Below are positions 22,015 through 31,359 of a stretch of DNA of 64,000 nucleotides, in pieces. The notes under the pieces are model-generated. The model saw only the letters and a list, made by a program, of their open reading frames with translations. It made no database searches and was not told the DNA's origin. Source of the stretch: Stentor coeruleus. Taxonomy: Eukaryota; Ciliophora; Heterotrichea; Heterotrichida; Stentoridae. A program made the translations under genes and the position numbers. Location: positions 1-64,000 of the forward strand of contig MPUH01000043.1 of assembly GCA_001970955.1 (NCBI GenBank), written 5' to 3'. How positions within the stretch are numbered: position 1 is the stretch's first letter; each line of letters starts with the position of its first letter.

Positions 22015-22130
22015 TAATTAAATTGGTTAGTTTTTGAAAAAGTGTAGAGAATATAAGGATAAAACAAAAAAGTAGGATTTTTGTATGTTTATCGTAAATT
22101 TTAACTACTAAAATATTTCCAAATAAAGAT

Positions 22131-22281
22131 TAACTTAACCTACATCTAATTATCCTGTATACAACTTTGATCATAAAACATTCTAAGTATCTGANTTTCC
22201 CCTTAATTTTATCGTTATAACTTAACCTACATCTAATTATCCTGTATACAACTTTGATCATAAAACATTCTAAGTATCTGA
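22131..22281. repeat. 64-bp direct duplication around a single N (assembly join)
   Basis: Bases 22131-22194 recur exactly at 22218-22281, with N at 22195 between them. The repeated stretch covers the ligase C terminus and stop. It is best explained as two contig ends that overlap but were not merged. Confidence 0.85.
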
Positions 22282-24362
22282 TCAGGAGAAGTTGAATCTT
22301 GTGGTTTCTTATCAGGCCTAGACCTTAAAAACCTTGGAAATCTAATACTAATCCCTTTATTATCCGCAGCTTTAGACCAAGCGCTAGTGTGTTTTGGAGA
22401 TATCGACAAATCAGCACCTTGTATTTCCCACACAACAGCAGGTGAGAACCAAATATTAACATCATTATGTAAACATCTATAATTAGCCAAAGGTTTTGAA
22501 ATCTGATAATCTTTAAGCATATCAAATAAACTTTGAAGCATTTCATCAGTAAACCCACTTCCAGCTTTACAAATTGTTTGATACTCATCATTTTCATTAT
22601 CATAAATAGCTAAAAGATAAGACCCGAAAACCCCAGTTCTTTTCCCAGTGCCAAAATATGCACCAATCGGGACTAAGTCTACAGAATCAGTCATTTTTGT
22701 TTGACCATTTGTATCAGTTATATAGTCTTTTTTAAGTTTAAGCCAATTTAAAGACCTCCTTGCTGGCTCGTAAATAGCATTTTCATTCAAAGTTTTCACC
22801 ATAAGCCCTTCACAACCGATTCTTACAGATTCCATTAACAAACTTTCAATATCTTCAAAAAGACTAACATTTTTATACTCAACAAACTGAAGCTTCCCAG
22901 GGAACTCTTTAATCACAGAAAACAATACTTTTCTCCTTTCTGCCAAACTATCATCACAAAGACTTTTACCATTTAAATACATAACATCAAAAGGAAAAAT
23001 ACACACTTTAACTTCAATACTATCAAGTTCTACATTAACTCTTGATCTATGTTGTATATCTTGAAAAGGTTTAATTCTATTTGTCACTGTATCAAAAGCT
23101 ACAACTTCTGAATCAAAAATAAAGTCTTGTATAACATCGAAATTTAAATTTTCACTTAAAAAGTGTATAATATCAGGATACATTCCGGTCATATCTTCAG
23201 AACCCCTACTATAGATTTTTATACTCCGATCATTAAGAACATGTATTTGTGCTCTCATACCATCATATTTATATTCACATGTAAATTCAATATCAGTAAA
23301 TCGTTTTAATATTTCATGAATACCTTTTGTCGGTTGAGCAAGCATAGGTTTTACTGGTATTCCAGGGCAAATACTACATTGATTTAAAGTATTTTTTATA
23401 TTTTCTCCAGGTGAATATTTAAGTAAAGTTCCGATTATTTTATCATAATCAGGACATTCATTTATAGCTTTAGTAATTATATTTTCAAATACATCTTCTG
23501 ATATCCCACTGTCGTATTTAAGTAAAGATGGGGGGAATTTTTGATTAGGAGGTGTTAAGGATATTGCTCGAGATAAGGCACTTTGCATTGTTAATTCAGA
23601 TGCACCGATTTTTAATGATTTTTGAACAATTCTGACTATGTATTTTATTTCATCAGAGTCGGCTTGTTGCATGATTTTTATAAGCTCGTCTTCTTTGAGA
23701 GATACAGAGTTGTTGCCGTGTAAGGTAGCGATTTTCCATAGGGAGTCATAAACTTTGTCTATGGTTAATGGTTGAGTTTTAACTTTTTTTGAAAAGTATG
23801 AGGTGAGGTTTTTCTGTGAGGATTTACCTTGGGATGCTACGGTACCAAGATCACCTATTGAGCTATCTAAAGATTTTATTGTTTTTAAAGCTTGGCCTGT
23901 GGTTTTTGCTATAGCTTTATTAAGCATTTCGTTACCTATTCCTAACTCTATTCCTTTATGTTCTGGGCATAGTCTACCTACACAGAGATAAAAACATTTT
24001 ACAAGCTGATCTGGTTTTAGTATTGAGATAGATCGGAATAGGTTACTCATAACTTCTTTTTGTATGTTTTTTGAGTTCTTGCCTTTGGAATTAGAGACTA
24101 TTTCGAATGCATCAACTAAACATCTAAATGGTACTGATTCCCCATACATAAATTTTGCGTCTAATATCGGATCATATCTTTCTGATGATAAAGGTTTTGG
24201 ATCTTGATTTAAAGTATAATCTAAAGTTAGTTGTGTCTTTTGAGGACCCATATCTTGTTCAGTCAGAGACTCCCGCCTATTTTTTTCAGCATCAATATTT
24301 TTTTTCTTTACAGTCTGACTTGATAGAAATTTCGAAATAGACTGTTTACCTAATGTTAGCAA
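22233..24362 (-). CDS. ATP-dependent DNA ligase I
   Basis: About 709 residues. The N terminus carries a PCNA-binding PIP box (KQSISKFL). The DNA-binding domain (~75-320) precedes the adenylation domain with the active-site Lys motif EYKYDGMRAQIH, motif III (FIFDSEVVAF), motif IV (EGLMVKTL) and motif V (NWLKLKKDY). An OB fold with SPAVVWEIQGADL and ISIRFPRFLR completes the family order. It seals Okazaki fragments and repair nicks in the nucleus. The 5' end is unresolved: the frame runs open to 24362 with no ATG before the PIP box, and the first in-frame Met is ~38 residues in. A 15-nt intron-like sequence (24363-24377) abuts the frame, but the ATG above it (24386-24388) is out of register. Confidence 0.93.
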   Translation of the reverse strand: MLTLGKQSISKFLSSQTVKKKNIDAEKNRRESLTEQDMGPQKTQLTLDYTLNQDPKPLSSERYDPILDAKFMYGESVPFRCLVDAFEIVSNSKGKNSKNIQKEVMSNLFRSISILKPDQLVKCFYLCVGRLCPEHKGIELGIGNEMLNKAIAKTTGQALKTIKSLDSSIGDLGTVASQGKSSQKNLTSYFSKKVKTQPLTIDKVYDSLWKIATLHGNNSVSLKEDELIKIMQQADSDEIKYIVRIVQKSLKIGASELTMQSALSRAISLTPPNQKFPPSLLKYDSGISEDVFENIITKAINECPDYDKIIGTLLKYSPGENIKNTLNQCSICPGIPVKPMLAQPTKGIHEILKRFTDIEFTCEYKYDGMRAQIHVLNDRSIKIYSRGSEDMTGMYPDIIHFLSENLNFDVIQDFIFDSEVVAFDTVTNRIKPFQDIQHRSRVNVELDSIEVKVCIFPFDVMYLNGKSLCDDSLAERRKVLFSVIKEFPGKLQFVEYKNVSLFEDIESLLMESVRIGCEGLMVKTLNENAIYEPARRSLNWLKLKKDYITDTNGQTKMTDSVDLVPIGAYFGTGKRTGVFGSYLLAIYDNENDEYQTICKAGSGFTDEMLQSLFDMLKDYQISKPLANYRCLHNDVNIWFSPAVVWEIQGADLSISPKHTSAWSKAADNKGISIRFPRFLRSRPDKKPQDSTSPDQILRMFYDQSCIQDN

Positions 24363-24377
24363 CTGATTAAAGATTAC
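24363..24377 (-). other. Candidate 15-nt intron at the ligase 5' end
   Basis: GTAATCTTTAATCAG has the right length, GTAA start, A at position 10 and AG end. Splicing it joins an 11-nt stretch from the ATG at 24388 to the ligase frame out of register, so either the start or one base of the sequence is wrong. Confidence 0.4.
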
Positions 24378-24642
24378 ATACCTTGCATGAATATAATATA
24401 AACACTTATTTCATTTTTTTTTAGGGCCTTTTTAATTGATATAATAAATCATAATAGTTTAATTTGTAGAAATATTAATGAAGATATAAATATTTTTATA
24501 AATTACAATTTAGACTATCTCTATTCATAATTTCACAACATCTCACTAGTCATAAACATCTTTATAAAAAAAAGCATTTTCACTTAAAAATTTATATCCA
24601 ACCACAAAAATCTTCAAAAAAAAAAAAACTAATAAAAAATTA

Positions 24643-26256
24643 CTAAACAATAACTCCATTAATCTTCCCAGTCTCAAAATACTCCTTCAATCTTTTTATA
24701 GCAACCGTATTTGTTTCCATTTCCTTCTCTCCTCCAAACTCATTTTTCTTATGAAACAACGACTTGAAGTTCAAAATATGCTTATAAAACTTAAAAGCAT
24801 GTATATAACTATTAAATATCATATCAGGACTATGATTAATTTTTAGAAATGCTTCATAAATATACACAAACAACCTTTCCCTATCAGTATGCAATTTTTT
24901 CTTTAAATCCCCTTTGAAAATTGAAAATACATATTCAATCGGATTGATTTGAGGAGTCATAGCCGCATTACAAAGTACTGTTATTTCATTAATCTCAACC
25001 CAATCTTTAAGCAATTTTTTCTTATGAGCTGTAGCATTATCCATAAAAATAAAAAATCTCTGTTTATAATTCGGGTCAATTTCCTTCAAAGTCTGAACAA
25101 TTTTCATTAAAAAAAGTTTATAAGAAAAACAAGTTATTCTTTGATTCCTAAGCATATACCCAAGTACTCTATCTTTAAGAATAGCTGCTACAATATGAAC
25201 AGGTCCTCCAAGTTCAGCTGGTGTATTAACAAGTCTTGTACTTCTTTTAGCCCAAGCATGGCTTTTTGTTAAGCTTCTATTTAATTGTGTCTCATCAACA
25301 CTGACCATTTCTTTACCTGATTTTAATAATTCAATAAGTGTTTTTATAACATGAAGTCTAGTGTTTTTATGCCCTGTGTTATCTATTTTTGGATACACTG
25401 GTTGAGTTTGTCTATACGAATAATCATGTTTTGATAATACACTAGCAATATAAGACCTATTAACTTTTCTTCCAGTTTTCTGTGATATCATAATCGCCCT
25501 GTCTAATATTGAAACACATCTGAAATTTGGATCTTCAGCTTGTTCAATGATTAAATTATCTACCTCAGGAGGTTGTATATTATCGATATTTGCTGGATAC
25601 ATTTCTTCAATTACTTGTGTCCCACGACAATCACAAATAGATACAAATCTAAAAACTTCTTCTCTACTTAAACTTGATCTTAATACATGAGCCATATATT
25701 TAGGAGAATAATGCTCGTAATACATTTGAGCAAGTCTTAAAAGAACATCTAAGTTTAGGCTTTTTATAAATTTTCTATCACTCATTTTTGTGTTACTTCT
25801 TGTGACGTTGACAATAAGTGAATCTTTGTATAGAATATAGTCTAAAATATCGATTTTGTATTGAGACTTTCTGAAAATTGGCCAGATTTTCTGCACAAAC
25901 TCCAGTTCTTTTGGAGCTGTTTTTGGTTGTGGGAGGTGTCTTATGAAATTTCGCATGATTTCATCAAGGTTGTTACAGATTTCTTCGATTTCATGGGTTT
26001 CGAGAGGTTTTTCTAGTAATGCTTCGGGGCCTTTTGCCTCTTTGTAATCTAAAAAGTACTCGTATTTGTGGTTTGCTGGGATTACTGTGTTGTCTTCGTG
26101 TGGAAGAGGAACTTCGACTTTTTTCGGGATTGATTCTGTTATTATTTGCTGGTCTGGAGCATCTTCCCAAGGACGGATAAAAGATGAGCAATAGACTGTT
26201 CTTTCTTCTTCATCTCTGGAGGATTTTTCTCTTGGAATACGAGAGTTTTTCGACAT
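24643..26256 (-). CDS. DD34E transposase (Tc1/mariner-IS630 group), apparently intact
   Basis: 537 residues with a complete RNase-H-like catalytic core: Asp321 (VSVDETQ), Asp406 (FIFMDNATAHK) and Glu441 (TPQINPIEYVF). The 34 residues between the second Asp and the Glu are typical of Tc1 and IS630. A helix-turn-helix resembling the IS630 DNA-binding domain precedes it (ISQKTGRKVNRSYIASVLSK, ~255-275). The first ~120 residues are an extension not usual for the family. I see no terminal inverted repeats or target-site duplication in the ~280 bp downstream or ~680 bp upstream. It has a normal ATG, a TAG stop and host-like composition. An intact lone copy in macronuclear DNA suggests a domesticated transposase, perhaps used in genome rearrangement; that role is inference. 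Confidence 0.9.
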   Translation of the reverse strand: MSKNSRIPREKSSRDEEERTVYCSSFIRPWEDAPDQQIITESIPKKVEVPLPHEDNTVIPANHKYEYFLDYKEAKGPEALLEKPLETHEIEEICNNLDEIMRNFIRHLPQPKTAPKELEFVQKIWPIFRKSQYKIDILDYILYKDSLIVNVTRSNTKMSDRKFIKSLNLDVLLRLAQMYYEHYSPKYMAHVLRSSLSREEVFRFVSICDCRGTQVIEEMYPANIDNIQPPEVDNLIIEQAEDPNFRCVSILDRAIMISQKTGRKVNRSYIASVLSKHDYSYRQTQPVYPKIDNTGHKNTRLHVIKTLIELLKSGKEMVSVDETQLNRSLTKSHAWAKRSTRLVNTPAELGGPVHIVAAILKDRVLGYMLRNQRITCFSYKLFLMKIVQTLKEIDPNYKQRFFIFMDNATAHKKKLLKDWVEINEITVLCNAAMTPQINPIEYVFSIFKGDLKKKLHTDRERLFVYIYEAFLKINHSPDMIFNSYIHAFKFYKHILNFKSLFHKKNEFGGEKEMETNTVAIKRLKEYFETGKINGVIV

Positions 26257-26938
26257 TTTTATTGGGATTTAGTTAGAAGTTATTTATGGGGGCTTTTTAT
26301 AAAAAACTTATATCCTTTAATATTAACTTAATACATAAATGAATCTAGGCACATAGAGATCTCTAATAAAATAAAAACTTCATAGATCAAAAATTATACA
26401 ATTGCCCCGAGAAAGTAAAAATACTTCTTTCAATAACCTGGTAAGAAAAATATTATGCTTATAGGCTATAGCCAACCAGCAATATGTTTAAACCCCTTCC
26501 TGTACTTCTAAGCTTTAAATTCATAGATTTTAAAGAATAAATTTTTAGAAAATTCAAAACTAATCAAAATATGTGGAAATTTTGTGCACAATTCGAAATT
26601 GTATAAAAACTAAACTTATAGAATCAAATCATACCCTTCAAGATATTGGTTTTATAACAACATTCATGTAATTTTTAAGAAAAAATTAATCTTCACCAAT
26701 CTATTAAACTATTAAATACAAGAGAGCAAATTGATAAAATGCAAAATAATATCATATTTTATAAATCACACTTTTGATACTAAAAGACTAAAAATAAAAA
26801 TCATCACAACAACAGCCATTCAAATGAAATCGATAATAATTTTCATCCAAATCAAATATAAAAGAGAAATTTCCAAAAAAAATTTAATAATTTTTACAAA
26901 CTACACAATCACTAATTTTTTCCCATAAATACTAATAA
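26257..26938. other. 682-bp intergenic region
   Basis: AT-rich spacer upstream of the transposase and downstream of prohibitin. No convincing gene, and no inverted repeat matching the other side of the transposase was found by eye. Confidence 0.6.
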
Positions 26939-27766
26939 CTAATTTAATGGAAGATTAAGAAGAGTTGAGTTGTTTCCTGGGATATACATAACACCAGGTG
27001 AATTAGCAAGTTGAGCAGCGATTTTCTTTGAAGCTTCTAAACTTCTCATTTCCAATATAGTCGTTCCATATTTTTCATATGCTTCTCTCAAAAGTTTCCC
27101 AGCTTCAGCTTCACCTTCCGCTTTAATAATAGCAGCTAAAGCTTCTTGTTCCATTTGCTGTACCGAATACTTAGCACGTTCAGCTTCTTGTTGAGCAACT
27201 TGTTTTTGTTCACAAGCAGTTGTGAATTCTTTTCCAAAAACTAAATGAGTTAAAGCAATATCTTCAAGAATTATATGAAATTCACTTGCGCGTTGGGTTA
27301 GCCTTTCGCGTATTTCACGTGAAACATGTTCTCTATGTGTAAGTAATTGTTCAGCATTATATTGGGCAATAACAGATTTTAATACTTCATTGGCAATTGA
27401 TGGTAAGATTCTATCATCATAATCTCTACCTAAATTGAGATAAAGTGTATTCAAATATTCTACTTCTGGATGATAAAGGATTCTTAGGTCTAAAGTTACA
27501 ATTTGAAGATCTTTTGTGCCGGTTTTTGCATTGATGACTTTAGGTGTGGTTCTGACTTCAAACAAAATAGGATATTGAAGGATTGGGACTTTAAAATTCA
27601 CACCTTCTGTATGGATTTTAGGTTTAAGGCCTGAGTACCTATCAAAAATCAGAGCTCTTTGCCCACCATCAACGACAAATAAGCATTGTCCCATAAAGAA
27701 GGAAACTCCTGCTACAGCTAAGCCGATTCTGCCAAGGCTATTAAGTCCTGATTCGAGAAAGTTCAT
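26939..27766 (-). CDS. phb1: Prohibitin-1
   Basis: 275 residues, the family's usual length. An N-terminal hydrophobic anchor (~13-32) precedes the SPFH/PHB domain with VVDGGQRALIFDRYSG, ILPSIANEVLKSVIAQYNA, TLDLRILYHPE and LTHLVFGKEFT, then the AEGEAEAGKLL helical region. The C terminus NSPGVMYIPGNNSTLLNLP matches PHB1 rather than PHB2. With PHB2 it forms the ring complex of the mitochondrial inner membrane that scaffolds cristae and chaperones respiratory subunits. The start is the ATG at 27766, directly before the anchor. Confidence 0.93.
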   Translation of the reverse strand: MNFLESGLNSLGRIGLAVAGVSFFMGQCLFVVDGGQRALIFDRYSGLKPKIHTEGVNFKVPILQYPILFEVRTTPKVINAKTGTKDLQIVTLDLRILYHPEVEYLNTLYLNLGRDYDDRILPSIANEVLKSVIAQYNAEQLLTHREHVSREIRERLTQRASEFHIILEDIALTHLVFGKEFTTACEQKQVAQQEAERAKYSVQQMEQEALAAIIKAEGEAEAGKLLREAYEKYGTTILEMRSLEASKKIAAQLANSPGVMYIPGNNSTLLNLPLN

Positions 27767-28303
27767 AGGCTAATTATTACCATTAATGGCCAAAACTTTT
27801 ACTAGTAAAATTTGCCAATTAAACTTGGAGAGCATCAAAGTGCTTGGGTATTGAGTTGGCTTAGCATAGAAAAAACACTAGATAAAACACATTATAATTT
27901 CCAGATAAAAAAACTGTAAAAATCCATTCTTTAGATAAAAATAATAAAACCTGTACAATTTTATCATATCATTTCCTAACAAAACCACTAATTTTCTTTA
28001 CCTAAAAATATAAAGCTTTATCTCTAACCAACAATAAAAACCTTAAATTTTCAAATACTTTCTATGCTTAAACTTTAATTACCAATAAAAAATCATCTTC
28101 CAAAAAGTTACGGAAATATACTTTCTTACCATAAGATTTTTATATACTCCAAAATCTAAATCAAACTAATCATTCTATCTACTAACAACTAGTTTATATT
28201 TAAACCTATAACATGAATATATAAAGAAAAATCCTAGTCTAAAAATCTGACAAATGTATATAAAAACAAAGACAAGTGTTTGTGTTAGAAATTTTGAATA
28301 AGT
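27767..28303. other. 537-bp intergenic region
   Basis: AT-rich sequence between prohibitin and the eL41 gene. No open frame or RNA signature was seen. Confidence 0.6.
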
Positions 28304-28381
28304 TTACTTAGCTCTTTGTCTCATCTTTTTTCGCTTCTTCTTAAGTCTTCTCATTCGCTTTTTCTTCCACTTTTCTCTCAT
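28304..28381 (-). CDS. rpl41: Ribosomal protein eL41 (25 residues)
   Basis: A 25-codon gene ending in TAA that encodes MREKWKKKRMRRLKKKRK followed by KMRQRAK. This is nearly the universal eL41 sequence, which begins MRAKWRKKRMRRLKRKRR. It is a single basic helix at the interface of the ribosomal subunits. An in-frame ATG five codons upstream (28394-28396) would add MAYNK, but the conserved protein starts at MR, so the downstream ATG was chosen. It is far too short for usual gene finders. Confidence 0.93.
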   Translation of the reverse strand: MREKWKKKRMRRLKKKRKKMRQRAK

Positions 28382-28456
28382 TTTATTATAGGCCATGAAA
28401 CATGGTATCGATAAGAACAAAATGAAAACTTATAAGAATACTTTATGTATACATAA

Positions 28457-28885
28457 CTAGATTGGACTCATTTTCTCTCTTTCTCTTTCTCCTTCTAATT
28501 GTTTGATATAGTTCATCCATTGGCGCTTTTCTTCAGCATGGTCACTAATGAGTTTTTCATATCTTTTTCTATTCAAATTCAGCTCTTCGGTTAAGGCTTC
28601 TATATGCTTAAGTCTTTTCTGTTCTAATTCATCTTGGTCTTCATATCTTCCTCCTAGTGGAGGGGTTTCTTGAAAGCCAGCTCTTTGCATAGCTTTTTCT
28701 ACTATAAATTGCCGCTTTGGTGAATCACTAGCTTTATTAGATCTTTGCATAAGAGTACTTCCTATGTTTTCAGCATCTAACAAAAGCTGATCAAGATTCT
28801 TAGCAGGGGTTCTCACTACACCGATATCTTCGCGAACAAGAGGTCCACGAAAAGGACTTATTCTTCCAAATTTCTGCGTAGACAT
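28457..28885 (-). CDS. Small coiled-coil protein, unknown
   Basis: 142 residues from ATG (MSTQKFGRISPF) to TAG. Residues 1-80 are Arg/Pro/Gly-rich and probably disordered (TPAKNLDQLLLDAENIGS); ~85-138 form a charged coiled coil. It starts 82 nt after the CDPK stop on the same strand. I recognise no family. Confidence 0.65.
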   Translation of the reverse strand: MSTQKFGRISPFRGPLVREDIGVVRTPAKNLDQLLLDAENIGSTLMQRSNKASDSPKRQFIVEKAMQRAGFQETPPLGGRYEDQDELEQKRLKHIEALTEELNLNRKRYEKLISDHAEEKRQWMNYIKQLEGEREREKMSPI

Positions 28886-28967
28886 TTAAATATCCTATTT
28901 TTGAAAATCTTACAATTTTGACTAAAAACAATTTAAATCCTTTAAATTCCTATCATAACTTTATACA

Positions 28968-30841
28968 TTATAATTTTTTAAGCATTAAAGTCTTAAACTC
29001 ATACAAATCAATTTCCCCATCACCATTCAAATCAGCTTCTTTCATAATCTCCTCCCAAACATTTTCATCAATATTTTTCCCTTTTATCCCAACCCCATCC
29101 TATTTATCTCATAACCCCAACAATATTTTTTGAGTCATTGCCAAATAAAAGTTTTATTTCTTCAAGACCAATTTTCCCACTTCCNAATTTCCCCATCACC
29201 ATTCAAATCAGCTTCTTTCATAATCTCCTCCCAAACATTTTCATCAATATTTTTTGAGTCATTGCCAAATAAAAGTTTTATTTCTTCAAGACCAATTTTC
29301 CCACTTCCGTCTTTATCAAACATCTTAAAAACCGCTTCTAACCTTTCATGCGACAGTTCTTTTTTCCAATTAATCGTCGCAGTAAGAAATTCTGTATAAT
29401 CAATAAACCCATTTCCATCTCCATCACAACTTTCAATGATTTTTTCTATATCCGCCAAATCAATCCTAGCATGTTTATATCCTTGTTTAAGTTCTTCAAC
29501 ACTAAGTTTTCCATCACCATTAGAATCAAGGGCAATAAAAGCTTCTCTTAAAGATTTCGTTTCTTTAACTGATATCATTTGTGATGCAATAAACTCTAAA
29601 GTAGCTTGTTGAAGTTTTCTTGTTGCCCTAAAATGGCTAAGATTTTTTAATGACTTTAATGATATTTCTCGTTCTTTATCACTATTAACTCTATTTTGTA
29701 TCCAATGATCATTAAAAATATCTTTAGCTGAAGGTCTTCGTTGTGGGTTTTTAGTAAGCATTTTCATAATTAATGCTTTAGCTTCATATGATACATTAGC
29801 CCATTCTTTACCTGAAAAGCTAAAATACCCTTTTGATATTTGGCTTAAAATCATTTCTTCAGTTGATCCACGAAAAGGAGGATACCCACATAGCATTATA
29901 TAAAGTATTACCCCACAACTCCATATATCACATTTAAAATCATAATTTCCTCTTATAACTTCTGGGGCAATATAATAAGCCTATATATAATTTACTGTCC
30001 CAGTAAGAGATGATAAGGTTGATCTAGCTTCAAGTCTTCTTGATGTCCCGAAGTCAATGATTTTTAATGGAGAACTTTCGGACTCATTAACGAATAAAAT
30101 ATTTTCTGGTTTTAAATCCCTATGCACTATACCTTTTTCATGACAAGTTAGTATTGCTGACATTATTTGATACATGTATCCAGCAGCTAGTTTTTCAGAA
30201 AATCTATGAACTGAAACTATTCTATCGAAAAGCTCGCCACCAACACAGAGTTCAGTGACAATACTGAACTGTTTATTATCTTCATAGACTTCGAAAACTT
30301 TAAGGATATTAGGATGGTCTAAAGATCTTAGAACTTCAACTTCATAAACAAATTTTTCCCTACTTGCTTCGCTTAGATTGTCTTTTGATAAAACTTTAAC
30401 AGCACGAAAATCGTTTGTTAGTTTGTGCTTAACTTTATAAACTCGGCCAAAACTCCCTTTACCTAAAGTTCCAGTAACAGTATACATTGATACTATATCC
30501 CCTCTAGTAAAATGCACGAAACTACCACGATGGAAACGTAAAGATGCATTGCTTTTACGTGCTGGTTCTTTTTCTGGGGATTTTTCTGGAGGATTTTCAA
30601 GTGATTTTTCATGAAGCATTTCTGATTTTTCTGTACGTTCAGGATGATCTTTGGCTTCAATCATAACTTTTGTTGTTCGTTTTTCTTTCGGTTTTTCAAA
30701 TTCTTGAATTGGTGAAGGAGAATCTATTGAGGATTCTATTAAAGGTTTTGGTTGAAGTTGGGGAGTGATTGGCACTGGAGGGTCAGGGTGTGGATCTTGT
30801 GTTGAAGGAGGCTGGGAACCGCAACATCCGAAATTTCCCAT
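28968..30841 (-). CDS. Calcium-dependent protein kinase (CDPK)
   Basis: With a 15-nt intron (29981-29995) removed and one assembly duplicate collapsed, the gene encodes 560 residues. MGNFGCCGSQ is a myristoylation/palmitoylation signal. A Pro-rich linker (~15-100) leads to a Ser/Thr kinase with glycine loop GKGSFGRV, AVKVLSK, catalytic HRDLKPEN, DFG and, across the splice, GTAYYIAPEV. An autoinhibitory junction and four EF hands follow (DSNGDGKLSVEE, DGDGNGFIDYTE, DKDGSGKIGLEE, DLNGDGEIDLYE), all with intact loops. It ends KTLMLKKL-TAA. It should be a membrane-tethered kinase switched on directly by calcium. The copy left of the N carries a 52-nt insertion that would break the frame; the right copy lacks it. 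Confidence 0.93.
29010..29308. repeat. Direct duplication around a single N, unequal copies
   Basis: Bases 29010-29184 (175 nt) and 29186-29308 (123 nt), either side of N 29185, are the same stretch of CDPK exon. The left copy has exactly 52 extra bases and no other difference. Probably overlapping contig ends from two sequence versions. Confidence 0.85.
29079..29130. other. 52-nt extra segment bounded by a 10-bp repeat (IES-like)
   Basis: Present only in the left CDPK copy. The 10-mer CAATATTTTT lies at 29069-29078 and 29121-29130, and exact removal of 52 nt leaves one copy, as in the right-hand version. The repeat contains TA, like IES boundaries in many ciliates. Confidence 0.5.
29981..29995 (-). 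other. 15-nt spliceosomal intron in the CDPK
   Basis: GTAAATTATATATAG interrupts the kinase activation segment in phase 0. Splicing joins SLTGT to AYYIAPEV, the expected kinase motif, which is strong evidence for the intron. Confidence 0.95.
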
Positions 30842-31359
30842 TTTATTATTTGATTATTAGTTTATTTTTATTAGATAAAAACTAGCTTGGATGCTTAGTT
30901 TTAGATTTAGCATCCAAGAAGATTTCTTCAGAACTTTTACCTCCAGAGCTTATGTTTCTTGCAATCTACAACCATAACAGCCTAGTCTTCAAAGCAGTCT
31001 CATATAAAAAATATCAAAAATAACCTTAGAAACCCTACTAATAATTAAATTATATTATATACATATTCCAAGTAACTATGAAAAAAATGCAATAATAGGA
31101 TAACTTTTACAACAAGTATAATTTTCTTAACAACACCCAAATGCCAATAAAATTCTTCACATCAAAATCAAACATCATATCAGAGAAACTCGACAAATCA
31201 TCCAATAATTTTTTTAATTTAAAATCTCAGATTATCAATAAAAGCATCTAACTTCACCTAAACCAATTGCTCATAACAAAATCGAAAAAATTATAAAAAT
31301 TATAAAAAAGGAAAATTATTTTGCAAAAACAAGATTAAATTTTAAGTTTCTTATAATAA
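30842..31359. other. 518-bp intergenic region
   Basis: AT-rich spacer upstream of the CDPK and downstream of the ArfGAP-like gene. No gene or repeat was seen. Confidence 0.6.

Noticed and set aside
24363-26938. Terminal inverted repeats for the transposase
   Set aside because: I compared both flanks by eye and found no matching ends; a computed search is still needed.
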